Source: Microbacterium sp. AG1240
Lineage (GTDB): Bacteria > Actinomycetota > Actinomycetes > Actinomycetales > Microbacteriaceae
Length of the DNA: 64,000 nt
Reading direction: 5' to 3'
Assembly: GCF_003635115.1 (NCBI RefSeq)
Contig: NZ_RBXJ01000001.1
Location: 186,001-250,000 of the forward strand
Below, piece after piece: positions 8,052 to 16,514 of the stretch. The translations under genes were made by a program, and so were the position numbers. The notes below the pieces were generated by a model, which worked only from the letters and a program-made list of their open reading frames with translations, did no database searches and was not told the origin of the DNA. Positions within the stretch are counted from its first letter, which is position 1. Every line of letters starts with the position of its first letter.

Positions 8052-9077
8052 ATGGGTCGACCCACAATGAAAGACGTCGCCCGTCTGGCGGGCGTATCGG
8101 TCTCGACCGTCTCGTATGCGCTCAACGAAACGAGCACCATCGCGCTCGCGGACGACACGAAGGCCCGCGTCCGCCGAGCGGCACGAGAGATCGGCTACGT
8201 GCCGAACGGTGTGGCCCGATCGCTCAGATCGCAGGCCAGCCGCACCGTCGGTATGGTGCTCGGCAAGCCGCTCGCCAGCCCCCGCTACGCCGCGATCGCC
8301 GGTGGGTTGGCGAGCGGACTCCGCGAGCGCGGGTTCCGGCTCGCGGTGATCGACGAGCCGGATGCCGCGACCGCCGTCGATGAGGTGCGCGGGCGGCTCC
8401 TCGACGGCCTCGTCTTCGTTGGCCACGACGACCAGGGGGTGCCCGACGATCTCTCCCGAGCCGTCGTCGAGCATCACGTGCCATTCGTCGCCGTCGACTG
8501 CGCATCGCCCGCGGATGCCGCGTACGCGAGTGTCGACTTCGACTACGCGGTGGGGGTGCAGCAGGCCCTGGCGGACATCGCTCGCCGCGGCGTCGAGCAC
8601 GTGCTGTACGTACGCCCCGACATCGACTCCGCCGCCGAGAGCATGCGGGCGAGTGCGATCGTCGCCGCGGAACAGGAGCACCCGGGGGTTCGGGTGCATC
8701 CCTTCTCGAGCGGACTCGGGCCCGCGGCGCTGTCTCGGCTGGATGCCGATCGCACGGCCTGGCCTGCGCGGTCGCGCGAGCTCGCGGAGCGGATCGTCGA
8801 GGCGCTCAGCGGCTTCGGTGCTGCGTCGTCGGCCGTCCTGTGCGCATGGGGGGCCGACGCCGAGCCCGCATACCGGGCCGCGAGAGAGGCCGGCTCGCAC
8901 GTGCGAGTCACCGCGCTGGCGGCGGGATCGCTGTCGGAGGGCCTCTGGCCGGGTCTCGCCTACTCCCGCCTCCCGCTCGAGCGGGCGGGGCGCGAATCTG
9001 CTCGTCTCGTGACCTCGCTGAGTCACGACGAGCCCGAGCGCATTCTTCTCACGCCCGAACTGACGACACACGAATGA
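8052..9077 (+). CDS. LacI-family transcriptional regulator
   Basis: A 341-residue repressor. The N-terminal HTH and hinge (residues 1-60) read MGRPTMKDVARLAGVSVSTVSYALN and then GYVPNGVARSLRSQ. A periplasmic-binding-protein-like sensor domain follows. ATG 8052 is used rather than GTG 8034 because GGGAGGG lies six bases before it. The stop overlaps an ATG, and the sulfatase reading frame begins immediately, so regulator and sulfatase are cotranscribed. The sensor domain presumably binds a desulfated or sulfated sugar. Matching operators at its own promoter and before the SBP gene suggest autoregulation and control of the transporter. Confidence 0.93.
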   Translation: MGRPTMKDVARLAGVSVSTVSYALNETSTIALADDTKARVRRAAREIGYVPNGVARSLRSQASRTVGMVLGKPLASPRYAAIAGGLASGLRERGFRLAVIDEPDAATAVDEVRGRLLDGLVFVGHDDQGVPDDLSRAVVEHHVPFVAVDCASPADAAYASVDFDYAVGVQQALADIARRGVEHVLYVRPDIDSAAESMRASAIVAAEQEHPGVRVHPFSSGLGPAALSRLDADRTAWPARSRELAERIVEALSGFGAASSAVLCAWGADAEPAYRAAREAGSHVRVTALAAGSLSEGLWPGLAYSRLPLERAGRESARLVTSLSHDEPERILLTPELTTHE

Positions 9078-9094
9078 ACCGAACGAGGACACCG

Positions 9095-10603
9095 ATGCCC
9101 CCCACGAACATCATCTTCATCATGTCGGACGACCACGCCGCGCACGCCATCTCGGCCTACGGCAGCCGTGTGAACAGGACACCCCACCTCGACCGCATCG
9201 CTCAAGAGGGCATGCGTATGGATGCCGTCTACTGCACGAATTCGATCTGCAGCCCGTCGCGAGCATCGATCCTGACGGGCACGTACAGTCACGTCAACGG
9301 GGTCTCGTCGATCTGGACTCATCTGGACTACCGCGTGCCGACCTTCGTCGAGGTGCTGCACGACCGCGGCTACAAGACGGCGATGTTCGGGAAATGGCAT
9401 CTTGGCGAGGAGGGGGTGTCGCTACCGCGTGGGTTCGACACCTGGAAGATCTTCCCCGGGCAGGGCGACTACGTCGACCCCGAGATGATCGACGAGAGCG
9501 GCACGGCGGTCGTCCCCGGCTACGCCACCGACATCGTCACCGACCTGTCCATCGAGTGGATAGACAGCCTCAGCGCGGACGAGCCGTTCGCGATGATGGT
9601 GCATCACAAGGCTCCCCACCGTCCGTGGATCCCCGATGAGAAGCACGCGCACCTCTACGCCGACGGAACGATTCCCGAACCCGACACGTTCTTCGATGAT
9701 CACGCTACGCGCAGTCAGGCCGTCCGTGGCGTGCACATGACCATCGCCGACGACATGGGAGCCGACGACCTCAAGACCGAGGTGCCCGATCACCTGCGTG
9801 GCCCGCAGAACCGCGAGGCGCGGATGCGGTGGAAGTATCAGATCTACATGCGCGACTACCTGCAGTGCGTGCAGTCCATCGACGACAACGTGGGCCGTCT
9901 GCTCGACCATCTCGACGAGCGGGGTCTCGCCGAGAACACGATCGTCGTGTACACGTCCGACCAGGGATTTTTCCTCGGCGATCACGGCTGGTTCGACAAG
10001 CGTCTGATGTTCGACCCGTCGTTGCAGATGCCGATGCTCGTGCGGTGGCCGGCCGAGATCGCCCCCGCCAGCCGGAGCGAGGCCATCATCACGAACGTCG
10101 ACTTCGCGGCGACCTTCCTCGACGCCTGCGGGGTCGATGCGGCCGAGGGCCTCCCCACCTCGCAGGGGCGGAGCTTCCTCCCTCTCCTGCGAGGCGAGCA
10201 GGTCGAAGACTGGCCGGATGCGGCGTACTACCGCTACTGGGAGCATGACGACCCGATCCACTCCGCGCCCGCCCACTACGGCATTCGCACGGCAGGCTAC
10301 AAGCTCATCCGCTACTACGGTGCGGGCCTGGATGTGCCCGGTGCGTCGAAGCGTCTCTTCGAGGCGGAGTGGGAGCTCTACGATCTCGGAGTCGACCCCG
10401 ACGAGATGCGCAACGTCGCCGACGATCCTGCGTACGCCGAGACGCGGGCGATGCTGGAGGAGAAGCTGGGACAGTACCAGCGCCACTACGGCGACGAACC
10501 CTACGGCGGACCGGGAACGCCGCATCCGCAGTGGGGTCCTTACGACGCCACGGTGCTCCGACGGGTCGAGGCGTACGCTGCGCGGATCAGGTCGACGAGT
10601 TGA
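9095..10603 (+). CDS. Arylsulfatase-type sulfatase, Cys type
   Basis: A 502-residue type I sulfatase that hydrolyses sulfate esters. There is no signal peptide, so the enzyme acts in the cytoplasm. Metal ligands are suggested by IIFIMSDDH (Asp12, Asp13) and by the C-terminal TSDQGFFLGDHGWFDKR. The modification site is Cys52-Ser-Pro-Ser-Arg56, to be converted to formylglycine by the nearby FGE. GKWHLG with Lys100 and His102 supplies further catalytic residues. ATG 9095 follows a GAGGAC ribosome site; an ATG at 9074 overlapping the LacI stop is the alternative. It is cotranscribed with the LacI gene. Confidence 0.94.
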   Translation: MPPTNIIFIMSDDHAAHAISAYGSRVNRTPHLDRIAQEGMRMDAVYCTNSICSPSRASILTGTYSHVNGVSSIWTHLDYRVPTFVEVLHDRGYKTAMFGKWHLGEEGVSLPRGFDTWKIFPGQGDYVDPEMIDESGTAVVPGYATDIVTDLSIEWIDSLSADEPFAMMVHHKAPHRPWIPDEKHAHLYADGTIPEPDTFFDDHATRSQAVRGVHMTIADDMGADDLKTEVPDHLRGPQNREARMRWKYQIYMRDYLQCVQSIDDNVGRLLDHLDERGLAENTIVVYTSDQGFFLGDHGWFDKRLMFDPSLQMPMLVRWPAEIAPASRSEAIITNVDFAATFLDACGVDAAEGLPTSQGRSFLPLLRGEQVEDWPDAAYYRYWEHDDPIHSAPAHYGIRTAGYKLIRYYGAGLDVPGASKRLFEAEWELYDLGVDPDEMRNVADDPAYAETRAMLEEKLGQYQRHYGDEPYGGPGTPHPQWGPYDATVLRRVEAYAARIRSTS

Positions 10604-10631
10604 TCCCGCCCTCCCTGCCGGAGCGCCGTCC

Positions 10632-10985
10632 ATGACCCGCTTTCCAAGATCGGTGTACCGCCGTGGCGACGAACCCGACGCGCGGTTCAGCCTCGCTAAC
10701 GAGCGCACCTTTCTCGCCTGGGTTCGCACATCGCTCGCACTCCTCGCCGCGGGCGTAGCCCTGGAGGCGCTCGAGGTGCCGATCTCGCCCGGGTTCCGCC
10801 TCGCCGCGGCTCTCGTCTTCGTCGCGCTCGGCGTGCTCGCTGCCGTTCAGTCCTGGGTGGGTTGGCTGCGCACCGAGGCCGCCCTCCGCGAGAACCGAGC
10901 CCTGCCCGCCCCGACCGGCGGACTTGTCATCGTCATCGGGGTCGTCGCCGCGGTCATCCTTCTCGCCCTCGGCTTCTTGCTATGA
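10632..10985 (+). CDS. DUF202/YidH-family membrane protein
   Basis: A 117-residue membrane protein with three transmembrane segments (about residues 30-46, 53-76 and 95-117). The family hallmark NERTFLAWVRTSLALLAAGVAL is at residues 24-45. The biochemical function of DUF202 proteins is not established. It overlaps the next gene (ATGA), also a DUF202 protein, and follows the sulfatase by 28 bases. A role in the sulfatase locus is not obvious, so this may be a passenger pair. Confidence 0.9.
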   Translation: MTRFPRSVYRRGDEPDARFSLANERTFLAWVRTSLALLAAGVALEALEVPISPGFRLAAALVFVALGVLAAVQSWVGWLRTEAALRENRALPAPTGGLVIVIGVVAAVILLALGFLL

Positions 10986-11338
10986 GCACTCCGACCGAGA
11001 CGCCGTTCGACCCCGGACTCCAGCCGGAGCGGACTCTCTTGGCCTGGCGGCGCACCTGCCTCGCCCTGGCGGTCGGGTGCGCCGTGATGGTGCGCTTCGC
11101 CGGCGACGCCATCGGCGTGTGGGCGGCTCTTCTGGGGGTCGTGGGGATGGCAGCTTCAGGCATCGCGTATGTTCGCGCGGCAGGCCGCTACCGACGCGCC
11201 CATGATCGTCTGGCTCGTGACGGCAGGCTGCCCGGCGACGGCTCCACCCTGGCGTTGATCGCCCTTGCGCTGGTGGTCATGGGTGCATCCGCGGCGACGT
11301 TCGTCGTCGGAGTCGGAGTGGAGCGGATGTTGCGCTGA
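10982..11338 (+). CDS. Second DUF202-family membrane protein
   Basis: A 118-residue protein with three transmembrane segments and the family motif QPERTLLAWRRTCLALAVG at about residues 14-32. Its first ATG overlaps the stop of the preceding DUF202 gene, so the two may be made in equal amounts and could form a hetero-oligomer. DUF202 genes often come in such diverged tandem pairs in Actinobacteria. The next gene is convergent and only 26 bases away. Confidence 0.9.
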   Translation: MSTPTETPFDPGLQPERTLLAWRRTCLALAVGCAVMVRFAGDAIGVWAALLGVVGMAASGIAYVRAAGRYRRAHDRLARDGRLPGDGSTLALIALALVVMGASAATFVVGVGVERMLR

Positions 11339-11364
11339 CCCGCGTCCGCGGACGAAGGCGGTCG

Positions 11365-13146
11365 TCAGGGAGCCCCCGTCCCGTCGTCGCGCGAGGCTCG
11401 ACGACGGGCGGCATCGAGGTCGCGGTCGAGGTCGCGAAGGGTCTGCGCGCTGATCCCGGCGCGGCCAGCGATTGTCAGAATGCTCGCGCCCCGACCCAGG
11501 CCGATCATCTCGGTGTGGACGAGATCGGGCGCGTAGCGCGCGACGACCTCGCGGCGGGCGGGTTCGGACAGGACGTCGGCCAGAGGCAGCGTGAGCAGGT
11601 CGCGGGCAGCCAGGTCGCTTTCCCTCGGGAGAGGCTCGGCGATGCTCAGGGCGCGCTCGCGGTCGGCCCGCGCGCGGAGATGGACGTGCTCCGCCTCGCC
11701 CGCGGCCGGCAATCCCAGGCGGGTGAACTGGCTGGCGGGGGCGTCGTTCCGACGCATGAGATCCACCAGGAGCTGCGCCATGCGCAACTCTGTCTGGTCA
11801 TCGACGACCGGATCGAGCTGGGCGGGATCTGTGGCGAGGTCGAAGAGCATGGTGCCGTGACCCCAGGAATTGAGCCAGCCCGTCGGGCTGTCCACGCGCA
11901 GCGTACGCAGTCCTTTCGTGAACGAGAATGCCTCTGCCGGTTCCCAGGACGCCAACTCGTCGACGGAGAACCGCGCGCGCATCCTGGTCGGCATGAGCGT
12001 GTACTCCTCCAGAGGCCGATTGCTCGCATCCTCGGCGGCGCGCATGTAGACGAACCGGCCATCGGTGACGTTGACGTGACCCCCGTGCACACCGAAGAGT
12101 GCGCCGTCGTGCACGGGGGCATCGGCGGTCAGCGGCAGGCCCTGCATGTCATCCGGCCGGCGGACGCCGAAGAAGTCCAGGAGTGTCGAGGGGATGTCGA
12201 TCGTCTGTGCAAGTCGTTCATCGCGCTCACCCGCGCGCCGTTCGCGGGGGTCCCACAGGTACATCGGCACGTGCACGAGCTCGTTGAACCAGGGCATGAC
12301 GCCCTTGGCCCACCAGCCATGCTCGCCGAGCAGGAAGCCATGGTCGGTGTTGACGATCAGCATGGTGTCGTCCCACATCTCGTGGGCATCCATGGCATCA
12401 AGAACGCGCCCGAGGGAATGGTCGCACTGGTCCAGCAAGGCGAGGTATTCGTCGCGTACTCGTTCGACGTGATTGTCGTCCTCAAGAACCTTGCGGTAGG
12501 CCGGCCAGTCAGAGGAGGCGTTGGGGTCGAGGCCTCGCGCGGACCGGAACCTCTCGGAGGCGAAGAACGGCTCGTGAGGATCGAACAGCTCGATCTGCAG
12601 CATCCACGAATCGGCCTCGGCGTTCGTCTCGAGGAACTCCAACCCGGCATCAACCGTGCGGGTCTGCGAGTGTGTCGCCTCCGTCGCCATGTGGCGCCGA
12701 TTCACCTCATCCTGCGTACGCATGCGCTGCGGAGGAGGCAGCCGGATATCGTGCGCCCCGACGACACCCTTCCACGGGTCGCCCTCCTGGCCGCGGAGGA
12801 ACTCCCATGTCGAGAACCGGGTGTGGTATGTCGCGCCGCCATCCTCCCAGTAGTGCACGTGGTCGGAGGCCAGGTGGGTGTGCACCCCGTTTTTGCCAAG
12901 AATTTCCGGCGCAGAGTCGTCGAAGGGCTCGAGCGGACCCCACCCGCGGTGGAGGAAGTTGTGCCGGCCGGTGTGCATCTCACGTCGCGCGGGCATGCAG
13001 GGCATGGAGCCGGCGTAGAACCGGTCGAAGGCCACGGACCTCGACGCGAGCCTCCGGAACTGCGGCAGGTCGGCGGGGGCCGCGTCGACGAACGGGGGCA
13101 CCATGCGGCGATTGAGGCTGTCGAACATGAGAACGATGGCGCGCAT
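11365..13146 (-). CDS. Sulfatase, Cys type, with long C-terminal extension
   Basis: A 593-residue sulfatase. The N-terminal metal-binding strand is IVLMFDSLN (Asp9). The formylglycine site is Cys50-Met-Pro-Ala-Arg54, followed by the TGRHNFLHRGWGPLEPFD region. The later metal motif is IVNTDHGFLLGEHGWWAKG. After the fold ends, about 110 residues rich in Arg, Leu and Asp form an extra helical extension not needed in smaller family members. No export signal is seen. It begins two bases after the stop of the upstream sulfatase, so the two minus-strand sulfatases are one operon. The substrate is likely a sulfated sugar. Confidence 0.93.
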   Translation of the reverse strand: MRAIVLMFDSLNRRMVPPFVDAAPADLPQFRRLASRSVAFDRFYAGSMPCMPARREMHTGRHNFLHRGWGPLEPFDDSAPEILGKNGVHTHLASDHVHYWEDGGATYHTRFSTWEFLRGQEGDPWKGVVGAHDIRLPPPQRMRTQDEVNRRHMATEATHSQTRTVDAGLEFLETNAEADSWMLQIELFDPHEPFFASERFRSARGLDPNASSDWPAYRKVLEDDNHVERVRDEYLALLDQCDHSLGRVLDAMDAHEMWDDTMLIVNTDHGFLLGEHGWWAKGVMPWFNELVHVPMYLWDPRERRAGERDERLAQTIDIPSTLLDFFGVRRPDDMQGLPLTADAPVHDGALFGVHGGHVNVTDGRFVYMRAAEDASNRPLEEYTLMPTRMRARFSVDELASWEPAEAFSFTKGLRTLRVDSPTGWLNSWGHGTMLFDLATDPAQLDPVVDDQTELRMAQLLVDLMRRNDAPASQFTRLGLPAAGEAEHVHLRARADRERALSIAEPLPRESDLAARDLLTLPLADVLSEPARREVVARYAPDLVHTEMIGLGRGASILTIAGRAGISAQTLRDLDRDLDAARRRASRDDGTGAP

Positions 13147-13148
13147 GA

Positions 13149-14801
13149 TCAGGAGCCTTCCGTAGTGATGGCCGACGGCAGGCGCACCTCTGCGCTGGGG
13201 GCATAGCCGAGGCGCCATGCGCCGACCCACACCTCCGCGTCGCGCGGAGGCGTGAAGGGCCCGGTGTACAGGTGCCAGCGGCGTCCGTCGGGCAGCGGTG
13301 CTCCCGTCTGCATCTCGAGTTTGCTCCGCTCGCGAGCGGCTACCGGGGGTGAAGTGGTCCAGGCGATGGATGACCCCGGCGTATCGCAGGCGACGGTGAC
13401 CAGGTCGGCGTCGGACCTCGCAACCGGCGTCGAAGTCGGGCGGGAGGCTCCGCCGGGCCGCCACTGCGCGAGGAGTTCCGTCTCGGGCACCACGCCGAGA
13501 TCCGGATGCGTGCTCCGCCACGCGTCGAGCGCGCCACGGAGTCGCTCTCGCACCGGATGGTGGGCGGGATCATCGATGAGGTTGCGTGTCTCGTGCGGGT
13601 CGTCGGCGATGTCGTAGAGCTCCTCCGCCGGGCGACCCGCAGACACGAGGGAGCGCTGAGGATCAGTGAGGAGTGCGGGAACGTGACCGAGCGACAGCAT
13701 CTCACCCTCTTCGTGGGCGAGTCGTCGCAGCTCGTTCCAGGTACCCACGTGGTCGGGGTAGTGGTTGTACTGCATCGCGGAGCGGTCCGGGTGGATGTTC
13801 ACGGTGTAGCGGTACCGCTGGTCGCGCACGGTCCGGACGGTGTCCTCCTGTGCGTCCATGCGGTCGCGCGCGCCGTATGCGTATGGTGCGGCGGCGAGCG
13901 GCTGCCCGTCCGGCGAGAAGAGGGGCACCCCGTGCATATGGGCGGGCACGCTCAGGCCTGCGGCGTGCATCATCGTCGGGGCGAGGTCGAGCATCTGGAC
14001 GACCTCGGGTCGGTGGCTTCCCGGGGCGATCTTCCCGGGCCAGCGCACCAGCAGCGGCACGCGCAGGCCCGCTTCGCTGGCCCATCGCTTGGCGCCGGGA
14101 AAGCTCGCGCCGTGATCGCTCCAGAACACGACGAGCGTTTCGTCGGTGAGGCCGTCCTCGTCGAGCTGGTCGAGGATCCCGCCCACCCAGACGTCCATCG
14201 CCATCACCAGGTCGTAGTAACGGGCCCACGACGCACGCGTCGCGGCGGTGTCGGGGTGGTACGGCGGCACGGGAACCTCGGAAGGGTCGGTCCGTTCCTC
14301 CGCGGAAAGAGTCGCGGTGGCTTCCGCGTGCATCGCGTCGCCATAGATGCGTGATTCGTGGGTGATCAGGCTGTGGAACGCGGCGAAGAACGGCGCCCCC
14401 TCGGGGCGGTCGCGCCAGTGCGCCGTTGCGGAGCAGTCGTCGAACGCTGTCGGAGGGGTCTCGACCTGGAAATCGGTGAACCAGTTGTTGGTCGTGTAGT
14501 AACCCGCCGCGCGGAAGTACTCCGCGAGCAGGCGGGTCTCGGGCGGAGGGACGGCCTTGGTGCGCATGTGCATGGTGCCGATCGCCGTCGGATAGCAGCC
14601 GGTCATGATCGCCGATCTCGACGGCGCGCAGACGGGGGCCGCGGCGAACGCCTGATCGAAGCGGACACCCTGACGAGCGAGCTCATCCAGGCGCGGAGTG
14701 GGCGGCACTTCGGCTCCTGGCCAGAGATCGGAGTAGGGCCCGATATGAGGGTTGATGTCGTGGGTGCTGATCCACACGATGTTCGGCGACGTCATCGTCA
14801 T
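13149..14801 (-). CDS. Sulfatase, Cys type, with C-terminal beta-sandwich-like domain
   Basis: A 550-residue sulfatase. Asp15 lies in the first strand (IVWISTHDINP). The formylglycine site is Cys58-Ala-Pro-Ser-Arg62 in APVCAPSRSAIMTGCYPTAIG, and the second metal site is FWSDHGASFPGAKRW. Residues from about 465 on look like the CHB_HEX_C/fibronectin-like domain found in heparan N-sulfatase-type enzymes (VACDTPGSSIAWTT, then LYTGPFTPP and AWRLGYAPS). A GGAGG ribosome site precedes the ATG. It is divergent from the SBP gene across a short promoter that holds a LacI operator, which would let one regulator control import and desulfation. Confidence 0.94.
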   Translation of the reverse strand: MTMTSPNIVWISTHDINPHIGPYSDLWPGAEVPPTPRLDELARQGVRFDQAFAAAPVCAPSRSAIMTGCYPTAIGTMHMRTKAVPPPETRLLAEYFRAAGYYTTNNWFTDFQVETPPTAFDDCSATAHWRDRPEGAPFFAAFHSLITHESRIYGDAMHAEATATLSAEERTDPSEVPVPPYHPDTAATRASWARYYDLVMAMDVWVGGILDQLDEDGLTDETLVVFWSDHGASFPGAKRWASEAGLRVPLLVRWPGKIAPGSHRPEVVQMLDLAPTMMHAAGLSVPAHMHGVPLFSPDGQPLAAAPYAYGARDRMDAQEDTVRTVRDQRYRYTVNIHPDRSAMQYNHYPDHVGTWNELRRLAHEEGEMLSLGHVPALLTDPQRSLVSAGRPAEELYDIADDPHETRNLIDDPAHHPVRERLRGALDAWRSTHPDLGVVPETELLAQWRPGGASRPTSTPVARSDADLVTVACDTPGSSIAWTTSPPVAARERSKLEMQTGAPLPDGRRWHLYTGPFTPPRDAEVWVGAWRLGYAPSAEVRLPSAITTEGS

Positions 14802-14851
14802 CCTCCAGAATCTAGCGTGTTGCCAAAACTACTGAACGCTATTTAGTATTA

Positions 14852-14861
14852 CAAGCGCTTG
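14852..14861. promoter_or_regulatory. LacI-type operator CAAGCGCTTG
   Basis: A perfect palindrome with the central CG in the divergent promoter between the sulfatase operon and the SBP gene. It shares CAANCGNTTG with the site at 7984-7993 upstream of the LacI gene. Confidence 0.6.
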
Positions 14862-14918
14862 CACCGCACACAGCACCGTGTGTTCACGCCTCCCCACAAC
14901 GACGTCGTAGGAGTCCTC

Positions 14919-16463
14919 ATGCGAATCACCCGACCACTGGCCCTCTTCGCCGCCGCGGCCGCCGCCGCGATGGTGCTTTCCTCGTGCAGTGGAGGTGAGT
15001 CTGCTCAGCCTCAGAATGCGAACGGAACCTCTACCGCGCCGCTCCTGACCATCGGCTCGCTGCAGGAACCCTCCAGCTGGGATCCGGCTCAGGCGAACGA
15101 GGGGCACCTCGCACCCGTCTACCAGTCGGTCTACGACACGCTCATCAAGCGCGAGCCCAACGGCGACCTCAGCCCCATGCTGGCCACGGAGTGGTCCATG
15201 GGCGACGACGGACTCTCGCTCGATCTCGAGCTGCGCGACGACGTCACGTTCACCGACGGCACGCCCTTCGACGCCGAAGCGGTGAAAGCCAACATCGAGC
15301 ACTTCCAGACGGCCAACGGCCCGCTCCAGAGCAACCTCGCGAGCATCGCCTCCGTCGAGGTGGTCGACGCCGACTCCGTCACCCTCGTGCTCGGGTCGCC
15401 CGACCCCGACCTGGCGTCGAACCTCTCCAACGCGGGCGGGTACATGGCCAGTCCTGCGGCACTCGACTCTCCCGATCTTGCCGCGTCTCCGGTCGGGTCC
15501 GGGCCCTACGTTCTCGACGCGAGCGGATCGGTCGTCGGTTCGACGATCAAGCTCACCCGCAACGACGACTATTGGGGAGACCCGCTGCCCTTCGACGCCG
15601 TCGAGTTCCGCATCCTTCCGGACGAGACTGCTCGCTTGAACGCCTTGACCTCGGGGCAGATCGATACCGCGTCGCTGAACCGCGCGGCATCCGCTCTGCA
15701 GGCCCAGGGAGCAGGGTTGAACGCGCCCGACGCGTATTCGGTCAACTGGGGCGGCATCCTCTTCTTCGATCGCGACGGCGCCCTTGTGCCCGAGCTGGCG
15801 GACGTGCGAGTGCGCGAGGCTCTCGCAATAGCCATCGACGGACAGGCTTTGGTCGACGTCGGCTGGGAGGGACTCGGGCAGACCACGTCCCAGGTCTTCG
15901 GTCCCGACACCGACGGATACGACGAGTCCCTCGAGGATGCCTACGCCTACGACCCGGAGCGGGCGAAGGATCTGCTCGCCGCCGCAGGAGCGGCCGACCT
16001 TCGGATCACCCTGCCCATCAGCCCCGTCTTCGAACCCGTCATCTACGACGCCATCATCCAGAACTGGGAGGACATCGGCGTGACTGTCGACCGCCACCAG
16101 TGGGGGCCGGGTGAAGCCGTGCCGTCGATGCAGCGGGGTGAGTTCCCGCTGGCGTTCATGAACCTCGCTCAGCGGCCCGACTGGAACACGACGCAGTTCC
16201 TCCTCGCCCCTGACGCGCCGTGGAACCCGCTCGGCTCGACCGACCCCGAGCTCGAAGCGCTGATCGCGCAGTACCCGCTCGCGGACGAGGCCGGACAGGC
16301 CGCGGTATCGCGGGAGATCAACGAGTGGGTCGTTGAGAACGTCTGGTTCGCTCCCGTCATGCGGCCCGACAACTTCATCTTCTTCGGCAACACCATCACC
16401 GTGGAGCCGCAGGTGCAGCAGGCCGTGCCGTCCATCTACAACTACTCGCCGAGCGGAAACTGA
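14919..16463 (+). CDS. Family-5 solute-binding lipoprotein of an oligosaccharide/peptide ABC importer
   Basis: A 514-residue lipoprotein. It has a signal peptide (MRITRPLALFAAAAAAAMV) and a lipobox ending LSSC at about residue 24. The SBP_bac_5 signature follows: EPSSWDPAQ, YDTLIKREPNGDLSPMLATEWSMGDDG and VTFTDGTPFDAEAVKANIEHF. ATG 14919 follows AGGAG, and the longer frame upstream lacks a signal sequence. Although annotated as peptide-binding by homology, members of this family import beta-glucosides or oligosaccharides in several Actinobacteria and Thermotogae. Sulfatases and GH3 as neighbours favour a glycan ligand. Confidence 0.92.
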   Translation: MRITRPLALFAAAAAAAMVLSSCSGGESAQPQNANGTSTAPLLTIGSLQEPSSWDPAQANEGHLAPVYQSVYDTLIKREPNGDLSPMLATEWSMGDDGLSLDLELRDDVTFTDGTPFDAEAVKANIEHFQTANGPLQSNLASIASVEVVDADSVTLVLGSPDPDLASNLSNAGGYMASPAALDSPDLAASPVGSGPYVLDASGSVVGSTIKLTRNDDYWGDPLPFDAVEFRILPDETARLNALTSGQIDTASLNRAASALQAQGAGLNAPDAYSVNWGGILFFDRDGALVPELADVRVREALAIAIDGQALVDVGWEGLGQTTSQVFGPDTDGYDESLEDAYAYDPERAKDLLAAAGAADLRITLPISPVFEPVIYDAIIQNWEDIGVTVDRHQWGPGEAVPSMQRGEFPLAFMNLAQRPDWNTTQFLLAPDAPWNPLGSTDPELEALIAQYPLADEAGQAAVSREINEWVVENVWFAPVMRPDNFIFFGNTITVEPQVQQAVPSIYNYSPSGN

Positions 16464-16466
16464 GCC

Positions 16467-16498
16467 GAGGCGGGGGCCTGCGTGCGGGCCCCCGCCTC
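16467..16498 (+). terminator. Intercistronic stem-loop after the SBP gene
   Basis: GAGGCGGGGGCC pairs perfectly with GGCCCCCGCCTC over an 8-base loop, between the SBP and permease genes. Such stems usually protect or attenuate, giving excess SBP over permease. There is no U-tract. Confidence 0.55.
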
Positions 16499-16514
16499 CG
16501 TCGGAGACAACCCC

